Positions 1 through 7,891 of a stretch of 11,315 nt of DNA are shown piece by piece. Below the pieces are notes generated by a model. It was not told the origin of the DNA and ran no database searches. It saw only the letters and a program-made list of their open reading frames with translations. The first letter of the stretch is position 1; each line of letters opens with the position of its first letter. Source of the stretch: an uncultured Acetatifactor sp. Its GTDB lineage: Bacteria; Bacillota; Clostridia; Lachnospirales; Lachnospiraceae. The position numbers and the translations under genes were made by a program. The DNA is taken from the NCBI GenBank assembly GCA_910589655.1, contig CAJUTJ010000180.1, positions 1-11,315 on the forward strand. Reading direction: 5' to 3'.

Positions 1-630
1 GTTTTATGTGCCGCTATCATATTCAGCCTGTTAATTGAAATTACGCAATTCCTTTTTGCACTTGGGAGTACAGATATTGATGATTTGATATTTAATGTAT
101 TAGGTGCATATATTGGATATTTTGTATCAGATAAAATAAGCAGACTATTCAAATCATATACGCATTTTCTTATTGTTATGACGCTCATAACGGCTATTTT
201 AGGAGCAAGTGTTTTTGGATATTTGCTTGTTAACCATACAGATTTATTTATACTTTGCAAGTATGATATAGATATTGAGAACTCAGAACTTGTAGAAATA
301 TTTATTGACACGCCAGCTACTGCCACAGGTAGATATGTTGCGTTAGATAATTGCGTATTAGAAGTGGAAAAAAGTGTTAAAAGCGCAAATGATATAAGGG
401 AAATAGAGGCGTTCAATATTACAGAAGACTGCGAAATATTTATTTGCTACGATAGAATAGAATATTTTTTCAGTGCAATTACAGGTGAGTATCAAAAATA
501 TGAAAAGATTGATTATAATGATTTTATTTCACAAACAAACTACAACTTTGATAGAAATAATAATGTGAGAATTTGGAGTGATGATGAAAAAAATATAAAG
601 TTTATAGTGATTATTGAATGGATTGAATGA
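1..630 (+). CDS. VanZ-family membrane protein, 5' end outside the window
   Basis: The open frame runs from the first base to a TGA at 628-630 (209 codons visible). The first residues carry the VanZ signature: a hydrophobic helix with LIEITQF, then an acidic STDIDDLIFN loop and a second helix LGAYIGY. A further hydrophobic segment (FLIVMTLITAILGASVFGY, about residues 58-76) is followed by a soluble tail of about 130 residues rich in D, E, N, Y and I, which I do not recognise. VanZ itself gives low-level teicoplanin resistance, but most VanZ-like proteins have no known role, so resistance should not be assumed. The VanZ core is cut by the window edge; an ATG at 85 lies inside the motif and is not the true start. 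Codon use is far more AT-rich than in the genes to the right, suggesting separate origin. Confidence 0.8.
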   Translation, partial: VLCAAIIFSLLIEITQFLFALGSTDIDDLIFNVLGAYIGYFVSDKISRLFKSYTHFLIVMTLITAILGASVFGYLLVNHTDLFILCKYDIDIENSELVEIFIDTPATATGRYVALDNCVLEVEKSVKSANDIREIEAFNITEDCEIFICYDRIEYFFSAITGEYQKYEKIDYNDFISQTNYNFDRNNNVRIWSDDEKNIKFIVIIEWIE

Positions 631-942
631 TTTGGATATATAACGAATAAGTTTTGCAGTTATATCATGTACGGATAGTCAAAGGGCGATAGTTAAACTG
701 CCGCCCCACTCCCCGGCACTTACTTTTCCGGGATTGGAAATCAGATTACACCAACATCATGGTACTGAAAAACGGGATTGATGTTTCTCTCACCCGTCTG
801 GAATACGGCGCACTCTGCTACAAGGGCAGGAATGAATACATAGGAAATGTGCTGCCCGGTATTCTTCACCGGGGAAACTATCGGAAAAACAGCAGTTTTT
901 TCAAACTGCCGCTTTATGATACGAATCGTATTCCAAAAATAT
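631..942. other. Intergenic region between convergent VanZ-like gene and upp
   Basis: I see no convincing gene in these 312 bases. Base composition changes sharply near 670, from AT-rich to balanced. Visible structure: a GGGCG/CGCCC pairing at about 684-706, a 6-bp hairpin CCCGGT/ACCGGG at 855-873, the upp terminator at 884-909, and a short near-palindrome ATACGA-A-TCGTAT at about 919-931. Open frames of 88 codons (minus) and 111 codons (plus) cross into upp in other frames and lack a clear ribosome binding site, so they are treated as chance. Confidence 0.5.
884..909 (-). terminator. Intrinsic terminator of upp
   Basis: Read on the minus strand, a perfect 7-bp stem GCAGTTT/AAACTGC with a GAAA loop is followed by TGTTTTT. 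It lies 34-59 bases after the upp stop codon, the expected place for a rho-independent terminator. Confidence 0.75.
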
Positions 943-1581
943 CTATTTTGTGCCGAATATCCTGTCTCCCGCATCACCCAGCCCCGGACAAATATACGCG
1001 TGTTCATTCAGACAGCGGTCAATATGTCCGATATAAATCTGAATATCGGGATGATCGTTGCTCAGCCGCTCCACCCCTTCCGGTGCGGCTATGATACACA
1101 TGAACTTAATATTTTTACCCCCGTGCCGTTTGATAAAGTTGACTGCCTCGGAACCCGAACCGCCGGTGGCAAGCATCGGATCCACCACCACAATCGTCCG
1201 CTCGCCGATAGGCTCGGGAAGTTTACAATAATATTCATGGGGTTCATGAGTCTCCGGATCTCTGTAAAGCCCGATATGCCCCACTTTTGCACTGGGTACA
1301 AGAGCCAGAATCCCGTTGACCATTCCCAGCCCCGCCCTCAAAATCGGCACTACCGCCAGCTTTTTACCGGCAATTTTCGGCGTCATACAGGTCTCTATGG
1401 GGGTCTGTACCTCCACTTCCTCCAGCGGCAGATCCCTGAGCGCCTCATATCCCATCAATACGGCGATTTCCTCAATGCACTTCCTGAACTCGTTTGTCCC
1501 CGTGTTCACATCCCTGATCTGTGATATCTTATGCTGAATCAGCGGATGATCCATGACAAATATGTTATCTCTTTTTTCCAT
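943..1581 (-). CDS. upp: Uracil phosphoribosyltransferase
   Basis: Encodes a full-length 212-residue Upp, the cytosolic pyrimidine-salvage enzyme that makes UMP and pyrophosphate from uracil and PRPP. Family landmarks are all present: the N-terminal DHPLIQHK, VPILRAGLGM at residues 78-87, the PRPP-binding loop VVVDPMLATGGS at 131-142, and the uracil-binding C-terminus GLGDAGDRIFGTK. The ATG is preceded by AAAAGGGG with a 7-base spacer, which fixes the start. The gene appears to be transcribed alone: its own promoter lies at 1709-1737, leaving a leader of about 120 nt, and a terminator follows the stop. It is on the same strand as, and downstream of, the Wadjet operon, but is functionally unrelated to it; it is a housekeeping gene next to an accessory locus. 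Confidence 0.97.
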   Translation of the reverse strand: MEKRDNIFVMDHPLIQHKISQIRDVNTGTNEFRKCIEEIAVLMGYEALRDLPLEEVEVQTPIETCMTPKIAGKKLAVVPILRAGLGMVNGILALVPSAKVGHIGLYRDPETHEPHEYYCKLPEPIGERTIVVVDPMLATGGSGSEAVNFIKRHGGKNIKFMCIIAAPEGVERLSNDHPDIQIYIGHIDRCLNEHAYICPGLGDAGDRIFGTK

Positions 1582-1708
1582 ATTTCAACCCCTTTTGTAC
1601 TTTTACATGCATTAACGCAATTACGAGATGCAGCACCGAATGTCCCTTGCCTTTCCAGCAGAAGTCTCTAAGTATCTTTTGTGCATTTTCTTGTATGAGC
1701 TTAAATCC

Positions 1709-1737
1709 ATCATATCATCTTTTTTCCGCAAACACAA
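1709..1737 (-). promoter_or_regulatory. Candidate sigma-A promoter of upp
   Basis: On the minus strand, TTGTGT (1732-1737) and TATGAT (1709-1714) are separated by 17 bases, close to the vegetative consensus. Transcription would start near 1702, giving a leader of about 120 nt before upp. I see no recognisable riboswitch or strong terminator/antiterminator pair in that leader. Confidence 0.6.
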
Positions 1738-1768
1738 CAATTTCACACAATATAACAGCTCAGACAAA

Positions 1769-1775
1769 CCGTTAT
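1769..1775. repeat. Left copy of 7-bp target duplication
   Basis: CCGTTAT lies immediately outside the left inverted end of the 135-bp element and is repeated exactly at 1911-1917. The match supports transposition rather than a chance palindrome. Confidence 0.75.
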
Positions 1776-1910
1776 GGTTACTGTTCACTTCGTTCACAGC
1801 AGCCTATGCACAGAAATCGCAAAACAGCGATTTCGCGCATGTCTGTCTCGGGTTTATCACGCAGGAACAGCGTGAAAACACCTCGCGGTGACAGCGATTG
1901 AACAGTAACC
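1776..1910. mobile_element. 135-bp MITE-like element with 12-bp inverted ends
   Basis: The element is bounded by GGTTACTGTTCA (1776-1787) and its perfect reverse complement TGAACAGTAACC (1899-1910), with a 7-bp direct repeat CCGTTAT on each side. Inside lie three hairpins: GAAATCGC/GCGATTTC (1813-1820 with 1827-1834, extended by ATGC/GCAT outside it), TCACGC/GCGTGA (1857-1862 with 1870-1875), and CACC/GGTG (1879-1890), whose loop on the minus strand is GCGA, a GNRA tetraloop. No open frame is plausible, so it must be mobilised in trans if it moves. It sits in the 3' untranslated region of jetD, so its transcript would fold into a branched structure that could terminate or stabilise jetD mRNA. 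I do not recognise the parent transposon. Confidence 0.8.
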
Positions 1911-1917
1911 CCGTTAT
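1911..1917. repeat. Right copy of 7-bp target duplication, overlapping jetD stop codon
   Basis: CCGTTAT directly abuts the right inverted end of the element. On the minus strand it reads ATAACGG and contains the TAA stop codon of jetD (1914-1916). The duplication therefore left the original stop in place and jetD unaltered. Confidence 0.75.
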
Positions 1918-3332
1918 TTCAGGTATTCCTCCAGCATGTTTTCCTGATAGACCGCTTTCTTCTGTTGGCGCATCAGCTGTGATATCTCCTGCAATTCCGG
2001 TAAAACAATGTGATCCAGCTGTTTTAAACTTTTTTCGCTGATCTCCATCTCTGACTGATACTTCCGGTAAAATTCCCCATGATATTTCCAAAGCCGGAGC
2101 CTGTCCCCATATCGCTCTTTTAGCTTCTGCGCGATCTGCAAACCCTCCGGATCATAATCTCCCGCATAATAAAAGCAAATCTCTTTATCAAACAAATCCA
2201 TTAGAACCAACGCTGCCAGACGGATCTGTCCGTTACCGCACAAAAGTGCAGCATCCGGCCACGCCTCTATTAATTTTGCAAAAACCGATGGATTTTCCAC
2301 AATATACACACGGTTTTCTTTCTGTGGAAATACTTTCTCCAAGCCCTTTATTGTCATCAACGGCATCAGAAAAGGCTCCCGTTGTTTTACAAAGCCCCCA
2401 AGCCCCTCATGGAGCTTTCCGTCTTTTCTCATACCATTTATCCCATAAACCAGTATATTGTTGGACAGCTCATCTCTGAGAAGGCCCGCCGCATAGAAAA
2501 GTTTCGCCCTTTCCTCTGCCTTGAAAAAACCGGTGGTCTCTCCTTCCCGATAAGACGAAATCTTTTCCTCCTCCAAAAATCCGGTTTCTTTCTCTTCCGT
2601 GAAAGTCTCACTGATATCTCCTGTGCTCAAATCCGGATTTCGAAAAGGCTTGAAAAAACATTCTCTCAAAAATGCAGCCAACAGCTGCTCCCCGATAGTG
2701 CCTGCATCAAAAAAATGCGGATTTCCGGTGGTCTTCGCCGCAAACACGGCAAGCAGTTCATAAGCCGTGTTCTCTCCTCCGGCAGACAGAAACGGTAATT
2801 GGGGAATTGCATTCAACAGCAGCGAGAGCATGTCCTCTAGTTTTTCCGGCTGCTTCCGGTATTGTTCCATCAGCAGACGGTATCCCTCCCCCTTTGTCCG
2901 GAAAACCTCTTTCAGCCATAACGCCCCCGGATTAGAGGAATGGGCAGCAATGATTTTTTCAAAAAATTGATTTCTCTGCGTACACTCCTGCTGTTTCAGC
3001 TCTTTTTTTCCCACGATTTCCTCACGGAAATATCCTTGCAGGATTTTTTCCCACTCCAAACCCGAAAAACGGCTGTTGACCAGCGCTTTCTCCATAGCAG
3101 CTGCAGAGATACTGACGGACTGTTTTCCCACATAATCTTTTTGTAAAAAACCTCCCAGCTGCCTGCATTCCTCCTCGCTCAGTCCTGAAAGCCGCAAGAT
3201 ACCCCCGAATCGGCCAAGACTCCTGTACTTATCCCTCATCTCCCGAAACAACTTGTCAAAGACACTCCGCTGTCTAAAGTATTGGATACATGCCTCAAGC
3301 TTCCCGTCAGATTCCGCTTCCCTATTTTCCAT
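1914..3332 (-). CDS. jetD: Wadjet nuclease subunit JetD (TIGR02679/DUF2399, TOPRIM)
   Basis: Encodes 472 residues. The C-terminal part is a TOPRIM fold of the topoisomerase VI A/Spo11 type: a strand ending in VYIVENP gives the first catalytic glutamate (E346), LLCGNGQIRLAAL follows at 363-375, and YYAGDYDPEGL gives the DxD pair D392/D394. In Wadjet systems this subunit cuts closed circular DNA that the SMC complex has engaged. The N-terminal half is helical and fits the DUF3323-type arm that binds the other subunits or DNA. Residues about 235-275 form a low-complexity stretch rich in E, T, G and K with two similar TGF-containing segments, which looks like an insertion and probably explains a length greater than the roughly 400 residues I remember for the family. 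The start ATG has AAAAGG 10 bases upstream. It is last in the operon, 90 bp after jetC. Confidence 0.9.
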   Translation of the reverse strand: MENREAESDGKLEACIQYFRQRSVFDKLFREMRDKYRSLGRFGGILRLSGLSEEECRQLGGFLQKDYVGKQSVSISAAAMEKALVNSRFSGLEWEKILQGYFREEIVGKKELKQQECTQRNQFFEKIIAAHSSNPGALWLKEVFRTKGEGYRLLMEQYRKQPEKLEDMLSLLLNAIPQLPFLSAGGENTAYELLAVFAAKTTGNPHFFDAGTIGEQLLAAFLRECFFKPFRNPDLSTGDISETFTEEKETGFLEEEKISSYREGETTGFFKAEERAKLFYAAGLLRDELSNNILVYGINGMRKDGKLHEGLGGFVKQREPFLMPLMTIKGLEKVFPQKENRVYIVENPSVFAKLIEAWPDAALLCGNGQIRLAALVLMDLFDKEICFYYAGDYDPEGLQIAQKLKERYGDRLRLWKYHGEFYRKYQSEMEISEKSLKQLDHIVLPELQEISQLMRQQKKAVYQENMLEEYLK

Positions 3333-3385
3333 ATCCGCAAATCCTTTTCAACTTCTATCCCTTTTTATATTTCTTAAAAAGATAT

Positions 3386-3412
3386 GGAACCCTCTCCTTG
3401 ACAGGGGGTTCC
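3386..3412. terminator. Strong hairpin between jetC and jetD, possible attenuator
   Basis: GGAACCC and GGGTTCC form a 7-bp stem, extended by CCT/AGG around a 4-base loop with a 3-base bulge. On the minus strand it lies just after the jetC stop (3423-3425) and is followed by ATATCTTTTT, a weak terminator tail. On the plus strand it is followed directly by GTTTTT, a better tail, though no plus-strand gene feeds it. Inference: partial termination or mRNA processing here would lower jetD output relative to jetC. Confidence 0.55.
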
Positions 3413-3422
3413 GTTTTTGAAA

Positions 3423-6400
3423 TCAGCATACCAGCCTGCGCTCTATACCGTTCCATATATATTGAATCACCGTCACAAACTTTGCGTTTTCCGGCCTCAG
3501 CAGCTGATAGACGGCAAGTCCCGGAACAGTATCGTAATCTCCCCAGAGCACCTGCGAATTGACCATAAAATTAAATTTACATTCTACCATTAACCGGAAC
3601 ATATCCCGTATATTGGTTTCATCCACTCCGGCGAAAGCCTCGTCCAGTGAAATCAGTCTCGGCGCATCCGCCCTCGCTCCTGCATATTTTGCCACAACGG
3701 CCGAGAAGAGCGGCACATACATGGCCATGGCCTTCTCTCCTCCGCTGAAGGTGAAGAACACTCTGTCCGTCAGCTCCTTTTTCTTCTCCCCCGTCTTCTG
3801 GCACTCCAGCGTAAAAGCAAACCATTTCCGGTAGTCCAAAACCTCCCGCATAATGGCATGGAAAGAATGTACCGAATCACCGTCCTCGGTAAGCTTTCTG
3901 GCTTCCGCAATTTTAGAGCGGAAGTGCAGTGACAGCTTTTCCGATTCTTCGTCCCGCATAATCTCCACATCCTTGGAAAGCAGCTCTACCAGCTCTCTTG
4001 TGTCCAGCTGTTCCTCCTTTTCCGCCCGCTTATTTTTCCAGCTTAAGCTCAACTTTAAACCGCTGGAAGTATGCATGGAGTCCATAAGCTGATTCATCTT
4101 TTCCACCCAGCGTTTGCTGGAATGAATCTTTGCCCTGATTTTCTTGCTGATGGTATCCGCCAGAATATCCTCAAATAATTCTCTCTCTTTATCGCTGATC
4201 AGCCGTTTCTGAATCTCGGCATCCTCCCTCAATTTCCCCAGCAATTCTTTAAATTTGACATTGACACCCCTGTACTTTCCCGTAATATCAATTCTCCTCA
4301 TGGAAATGCCAAGAAGACTCTCCTCCCCTTCCTTCTCTTCGAACAAGGGCTGCAAAGTAAGTTGATAGTTCACAAGATATCCTCTGTTTTGATGATATAC
4401 CTCCTGAAGGTTTCCCAACAAGTCAGACTGCTTTCTGTTACCGGACTTTCCTGCCGACATGGCGCAAACCTTCGATGCCTGATCTTCCATATCATCGTTA
4501 ATGACAAAGGAGCGCTCCACATATCCCAGTTGATACTCTTCCCGAAAGCCTTGCTCCAAATGTCTGTACCGCAGCAGATTCTTCTGACGTAGTTCTTCCT
4601 GCCGTTGAAGCTCCTGCCCAAGCTGTTCCTCCCTGTCCCGGAGACGGGTCTGCTCCCTCGCCGACTCTTCCCGCAGTCCGGGCAGTGCCGCCAGCCGTTC
4701 CAAACAGTAATCCAGCCGTTCTTTGATCTTCTCGTAATCCGTCAGTTTCAGCTGTTCTCTGACCGAATGCAGAGCGGCTTCCAAGTCGTTTTTCTTATGG
4801 GATACTCTTCCCAGCTCGTAGCGGATAATATCCAGATCCTGATCAATGGAATCCAGAGTATCCCCAAAACTGTCTATCTGTTGTATCCCGTTCCGGTATT
4901 GTCCATGGCGTAACTGCAATTGTGTGAAAAGCTCCCTGTATTGTCCCAAAGAAACCAAAGCACCCGAAAAAATATCCAGCCTTGCTGTGAGATAACATTT
5001 AGTGCAGGTTTCACGCACTCTAAGCTGTATCTCATCCAGCTCCTCTTTCACCTTCCGGAGAATCTCACGGTACTCTGCAATCTGCCCGTTCAGCTGTTCC
5101 AGCTCATAGCTTCTGCCCGCATACTCCTTAGCCGCCTCTTTCAGATCCGTATCCGGCGGAAAAGCGTCCCATTCCTGCTGCAGCTGCATTTTCTCTGTCT
5201 CCAGCTGCCGTATGCACCCTTCACATTCCGTCAGCTTTTCACACAGTAAAAGCTCTTCCTCTTCCAACTTGGCTATCTTCTCCGTCCGGAATCTCTCACG
5301 TGCCCTGGCTCCGATATACCGCGCCTGATATTCCCCGGTGACGGTTCCCTCCATGACACCCATTCTGTAATTCCCTTTTTCATCCACCCATGTGCTGCCA
5401 TATTCCCTCTGCCTGTCCGTCCTGATGCTTTCCCGCTTCCATTGCCCGTCCGGAATTGTATTTTCGGATTCAGGCTGCTCTTTCCGAAACACTCCGATAG
5501 CCGATAAAATATTTGCCATACTCTGATACCGTAAGATATCGTTCTCGCCGTTGTCCACATCCAACAGTTCCAGTAAGTTTCGTTTCACATGGACGTTATC
5601 GCTGAATATATATCTGTCGCAGACATTTTCCTCCAATGCCTCAATGGTTTCACGGTATTCCGCCGAGACAATCAGCGCATCCAGAATCCCCATGGATAAC
5701 AGCGCCTCCTCCAGAAGGGACGCCTGCTTTTCGCTTAAACCCTCTGCAAAATCCACAGACTTATAAAGCTGCAGAAAAGGAATCCCTTTTTCAGACAACA
5801 ATTGCCTGCTGCGCTGTACGGCTTCGCTGCATTCCGGTTCCGGCTCTTTTTGCTCTCTCCATTCCCGAAGCTCCTCGGAAATACGCCGCTTCTCCTCAAG
5901 CAATTGATTTCTCTGCCTGCCCTCCTCATATAGTCCGTCCTTCAACTCCTGCTCTTTGCTTTCAAAAGCGCTCCTGCCAAGGTAATGTATTCTGCCGAAA
6001 TCGGTTCCGTAAACATATTTTTCAATCTCTTGAACAATGCGCTGTTTCACGTCATCTGTCAGATGCAGCTGGGCATTCTGCTTTTCCCATTGATAAAACT
6101 TTTCTATCCATTCATCCTTTGTCTCCCGAAGCAGCGTATCATACTGGCGGCACTCTCTTTCCTTCTGCTCTTTCCTGCTCCGGAAATCATCCAGCTGCTG
6201 CAGGTTCCGGTCATACCTCTCCTGACAGTTTTTTTCCTCTAACAGAGTATCCCGCCCTTTTTCCACCCGCTTAATATACTCGGAGAGCATCTGGTCATGG
6301 CTTTGGAATGCCTGTTCCTTTTGAGGCTCCTCCAGCAGCTCTTTTTTTATAAAAGAATATTCGTCAAAGGGGATTCCATCCAACGCCTCCCCCATCTCTG

Positions 6401-7571
6401 TGAGTACGGTCTCTATTTCCTCCCAGAGCAGGTCATTCTGTTCCTGACGGCTTTTCTGTTTTCCCTGAACCTCCCGATACTTTTCCTCTTTCTCCTGCTC
6501 CTGCCCTTTCTTTTCCGTAACTTCCTGTTCCGCCTCCAGCACGTCACTGCACAGCTTGATTTCCCGCTGCTTTAACTGTGCCGCATCGCTGTCTTTCAAG
6601 GAGTCCCGCTCTTGGCCGAGCACCTCTTCTTCCCTTTTCAATTCTATGTAATGATTTTGTTCCTTCTCCAAACCGCTGATGCTGTCCGCTCTCTGCTGTG
6701 TCAGGTCTTTTATCGTCTTCTCCTGTTTTCTGCACTCCTGTGCACAGTCGGTAAAAAAGGCTGCCTTATCATATAATACGATCCGGTTATACTGATCGAA
6801 TACTTTTTCAATCTGCTCTGCGGCACGTATACTGTCAGATAATACGTCCAAATTAGCTTTCTGGCTGTCCATATTTTCTATGGCTTCCGACATGGGACGC
6901 AGGTCGTCTTCTGACAATGTCTGCAGCGAACTGCTCAAAATCTCATTGATAATGGTAGGCTTAAAATCCTTGGACAGCTTCGGGGTACGCAGCTGAATCA
7001 GCAGATCCAGCATCTCTTGATATTCTTCCATAGTCTCAAAACCGAACAAAATCCTGTTCACACACTGGGCGTATTCCCCCTGTGTCTCCATAACCCGTCC
7101 GCCTTCCCCGATGCGGTTTTTCAATTCCTGCTTCGTACAGGTGATACGGTTCTGCATATCCTTATATAAAAACAGATCTCTTCCGATACGCCTCCCGTCC
7201 GTGACACAGAAATACCATGTGTCCAGCTTCTTATTTTTCCTTGCACGGATTCCCATTCCGATGCTGGTGTAGCTGTCACTGCCCACACGCTTCAATTCCA
7301 TGTACAGATAACCTGTGCGCTCTTCCCTTTCGTCCCCTTCCTCCAAAAGGTAATTTTCCATCTTCCGCGCCCTCGAGCCAAAAGGATCCAGCCTCTCCGG
7401 ACGCATATTCCCGTCCAGCAAAAGAGGAATAAAGCTCTGCATGGTGACGGACTTCCCCGATCCGTTGGCTCCTCTCAGAAGCATCCTTCCGTCCAAAAAA
7501 TCAAATTCCTGCTCGTCATAATACCAAAAATCCAGCATACCGATTCTGTTGATCTGCCATTCGCTGTTCAT
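3423..7571 (-). CDS. jetC: Wadjet SMC/MukB-like ATPase subunit JetC (TIGR02680)
   Basis: Encodes 1382 residues, the size expected for this SMC-like family. The N-terminal head has the Walker A motif GANGSGKS at 34-41. Long E/K/Q/R-rich coiled coils follow from about 270 to 585 and from about 765 to 1120, separated by a globular hinge-like domain at about 595-760 (GIPFLQLYKSVDF to GEYQARYIGARARERF). The C-terminal head carries the ABC signature FSGGEKAMAMYVPL (SGGEK at 1276-1280) and Walker B LISLDEAF with D1310 and catalytic E1311. By family knowledge it dimerises, binds JetA and JetB and uses ATP to extrude DNA loops, presenting small circles to JetD. The ATG has GGAAGGAAG with a spacer of about 6-7 bases. 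It is 320 bp downstream of jetB and may have its own promoter. Confidence 0.94.
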   Translation of the reverse strand: MNSEWQINRIGMLDFWYYDEQEFDFLDGRMLLRGANGSGKSVTMQSFIPLLLDGNMRPERLDPFGSRARKMENYLLEEGDEREERTGYLYMELKRVGSDSYTSIGMGIRARKNKKLDTWYFCVTDGRRIGRDLFLYKDMQNRITCTKQELKNRIGEGGRVMETQGEYAQCVNRILFGFETMEEYQEMLDLLIQLRTPKLSKDFKPTIINEILSSSLQTLSEDDLRPMSEAIENMDSQKANLDVLSDSIRAAEQIEKVFDQYNRIVLYDKAAFFTDCAQECRKQEKTIKDLTQQRADSISGLEKEQNHYIELKREEEVLGQERDSLKDSDAAQLKQREIKLCSDVLEAEQEVTEKKGQEQEKEEKYREVQGKQKSRQEQNDLLWEEIETVLTEMGEALDGIPFDEYSFIKKELLEEPQKEQAFQSHDQMLSEYIKRVEKGRDTLLEEKNCQERYDRNLQQLDDFRSRKEQKERECRQYDTLLRETKDEWIEKFYQWEKQNAQLHLTDDVKQRIVQEIEKYVYGTDFGRIHYLGRSAFESKEQELKDGLYEEGRQRNQLLEEKRRISEELREWREQKEPEPECSEAVQRSRQLLSEKGIPFLQLYKSVDFAEGLSEKQASLLEEALLSMGILDALIVSAEYRETIEALEENVCDRYIFSDNVHVKRNLLELLDVDNGENDILRYQSMANILSAIGVFRKEQPESENTIPDGQWKRESIRTDRQREYGSTWVDEKGNYRMGVMEGTVTGEYQARYIGARARERFRTEKIAKLEEEELLLCEKLTECEGCIRQLETEKMQLQQEWDAFPPDTDLKEAAKEYAGRSYELEQLNGQIAEYREILRKVKEELDEIQLRVRETCTKCYLTARLDIFSGALVSLGQYRELFTQLQLRHGQYRNGIQQIDSFGDTLDSIDQDLDIIRYELGRVSHKKNDLEAALHSVREQLKLTDYEKIKERLDYCLERLAALPGLREESAREQTRLRDREEQLGQELQRQEELRQKNLLRYRHLEQGFREEYQLGYVERSFVINDDMEDQASKVCAMSAGKSGNRKQSDLLGNLQEVYHQNRGYLVNYQLTLQPLFEEKEGEESLLGISMRRIDITGKYRGVNVKFKELLGKLREDAEIQKRLISDKERELFEDILADTISKKIRAKIHSSKRWVEKMNQLMDSMHTSSGLKLSLSWKNKRAEKEEQLDTRELVELLSKDVEIMRDEESEKLSLHFRSKIAEARKLTEDGDSVHSFHAIMREVLDYRKWFAFTLECQKTGEKKKELTDRVFFTFSGGEKAMAMYVPLFSAVVAKYAGARADAPRLISLDEAFAGVDETNIRDMFRLMVECKFNFMVNSQVLWGDYDTVPGLAVYQLLRPENAKFVTVIQYIWNGIERRLVC

Positions 7572-7576
7572 TCGTA

Positions 7577-7585
7577 CTTCCTTCC
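7577..7585 (-). promoter_or_regulatory. Ribosome binding site of jetC
   Basis: GGAAGGAAG on the minus strand lies a few bases before the ATG at 7571 and fixes the jetC start. Confidence 0.7.
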
Positions 7586-7695
7586 CATCTCCCGCCCGAC
7601 TCTGTTTCCGGCGATCACAAGCGGTTTCTATTTATCCGATATGTTCCTCAAAAAATTCTATATCTTATACCAAATGCATCCTCGTATTTTAATAT

Positions 7696-7723
7696 TCTAT
7701 AGCTGCTCCGTATAATAAATCAA
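7696..7723 (-). promoter_or_regulatory. Possible internal promoter for jetC-jetD
   Basis: On the minus strand, TTGATT (7718-7723) and TATAGA (7696-7701) are 16 bases apart inside the AT-rich half of the gap, with a leader of about 120 nt before jetC. The surrounding AT-richness makes chance matches likely, so this is only a candidate. Confidence 0.35.
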
Positions 7724-7856
7724 AAAAATACTATACTGACCTCTTGGCGCCCGGACTAATTACGCAGTGCAAATTTTCGGCCTGCATGGCGCAGTTTAGA
7801 CAGCATTAGCTACATCCGGGAACTTTGGCGCAACGGGCAAAATTCAGTCCGATATT

Positions 7857-7891
7857 CAGGCCGGTTTGTAAGCGGTCAGCACACCGGCCTG
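7857..7891 (-). terminator. Perfect 9-bp hairpin abutting the jetB stop codon
   Basis: On the minus strand CAGGCCGGT starts at the base after the jetB TGA and pairs with ACCGGCCTG across a 17-base loop. There is no T-tract behind it, so it is more likely an mRNA-stabilising or processing stem than a classical terminator. Confidence 0.5.

Larger units (their letters stand above)
7572..7891. other. 320-bp structured gap between jetB and jetC
   Basis: No gene is visible. In minus-strand order the gap holds a perfect 9-bp hairpin right at the jetB stop, an imperfect foldback pairing CGGACTAATT (7752-7761) with AATTCAGTCCG (7841-7851), three copies of TGGCGC at 7745, 7787 and 7826, then a marked AT-rich stretch with a candidate promoter, and the jetC ribosome binding site. 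Such a long gap is unusual between genes whose products form one complex. It may be a degraded insertion or a regulatory leader; I cannot tell which. Confidence 0.5.

Noticed and set aside
684..706. Terminator for the VanZ-like gene
   Set aside because: The 5-bp stem has a 13-base loop and is followed by C-rich sequence rather than a T-tract.
741..1007. 88-codon minus-strand open frame downstream of and overlapping upp
   Set aside because: Its start lies inside upp in another frame, it crosses the upp terminator hairpin, and no ribosome binding site or domain is visible.
847..1524. 225-codon plus-strand open frame
   Set aside because: It is antisense to the unmistakable upp gene, has no ribosome binding site and no recognisable domain.
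1582..1702. Riboswitch or attenuator in the upp leader
   Set aside because: No known aptamer core and no terminator with T-tract could be found in the roughly 120-nt leader.
5636..6274. 212-codon plus-strand open frame
   Set aside because: It lies wholly antisense to the coiled-coil part of jetC; the proline/serine-rich product is what the reverse complement of E/Q/K-rich codons gives.
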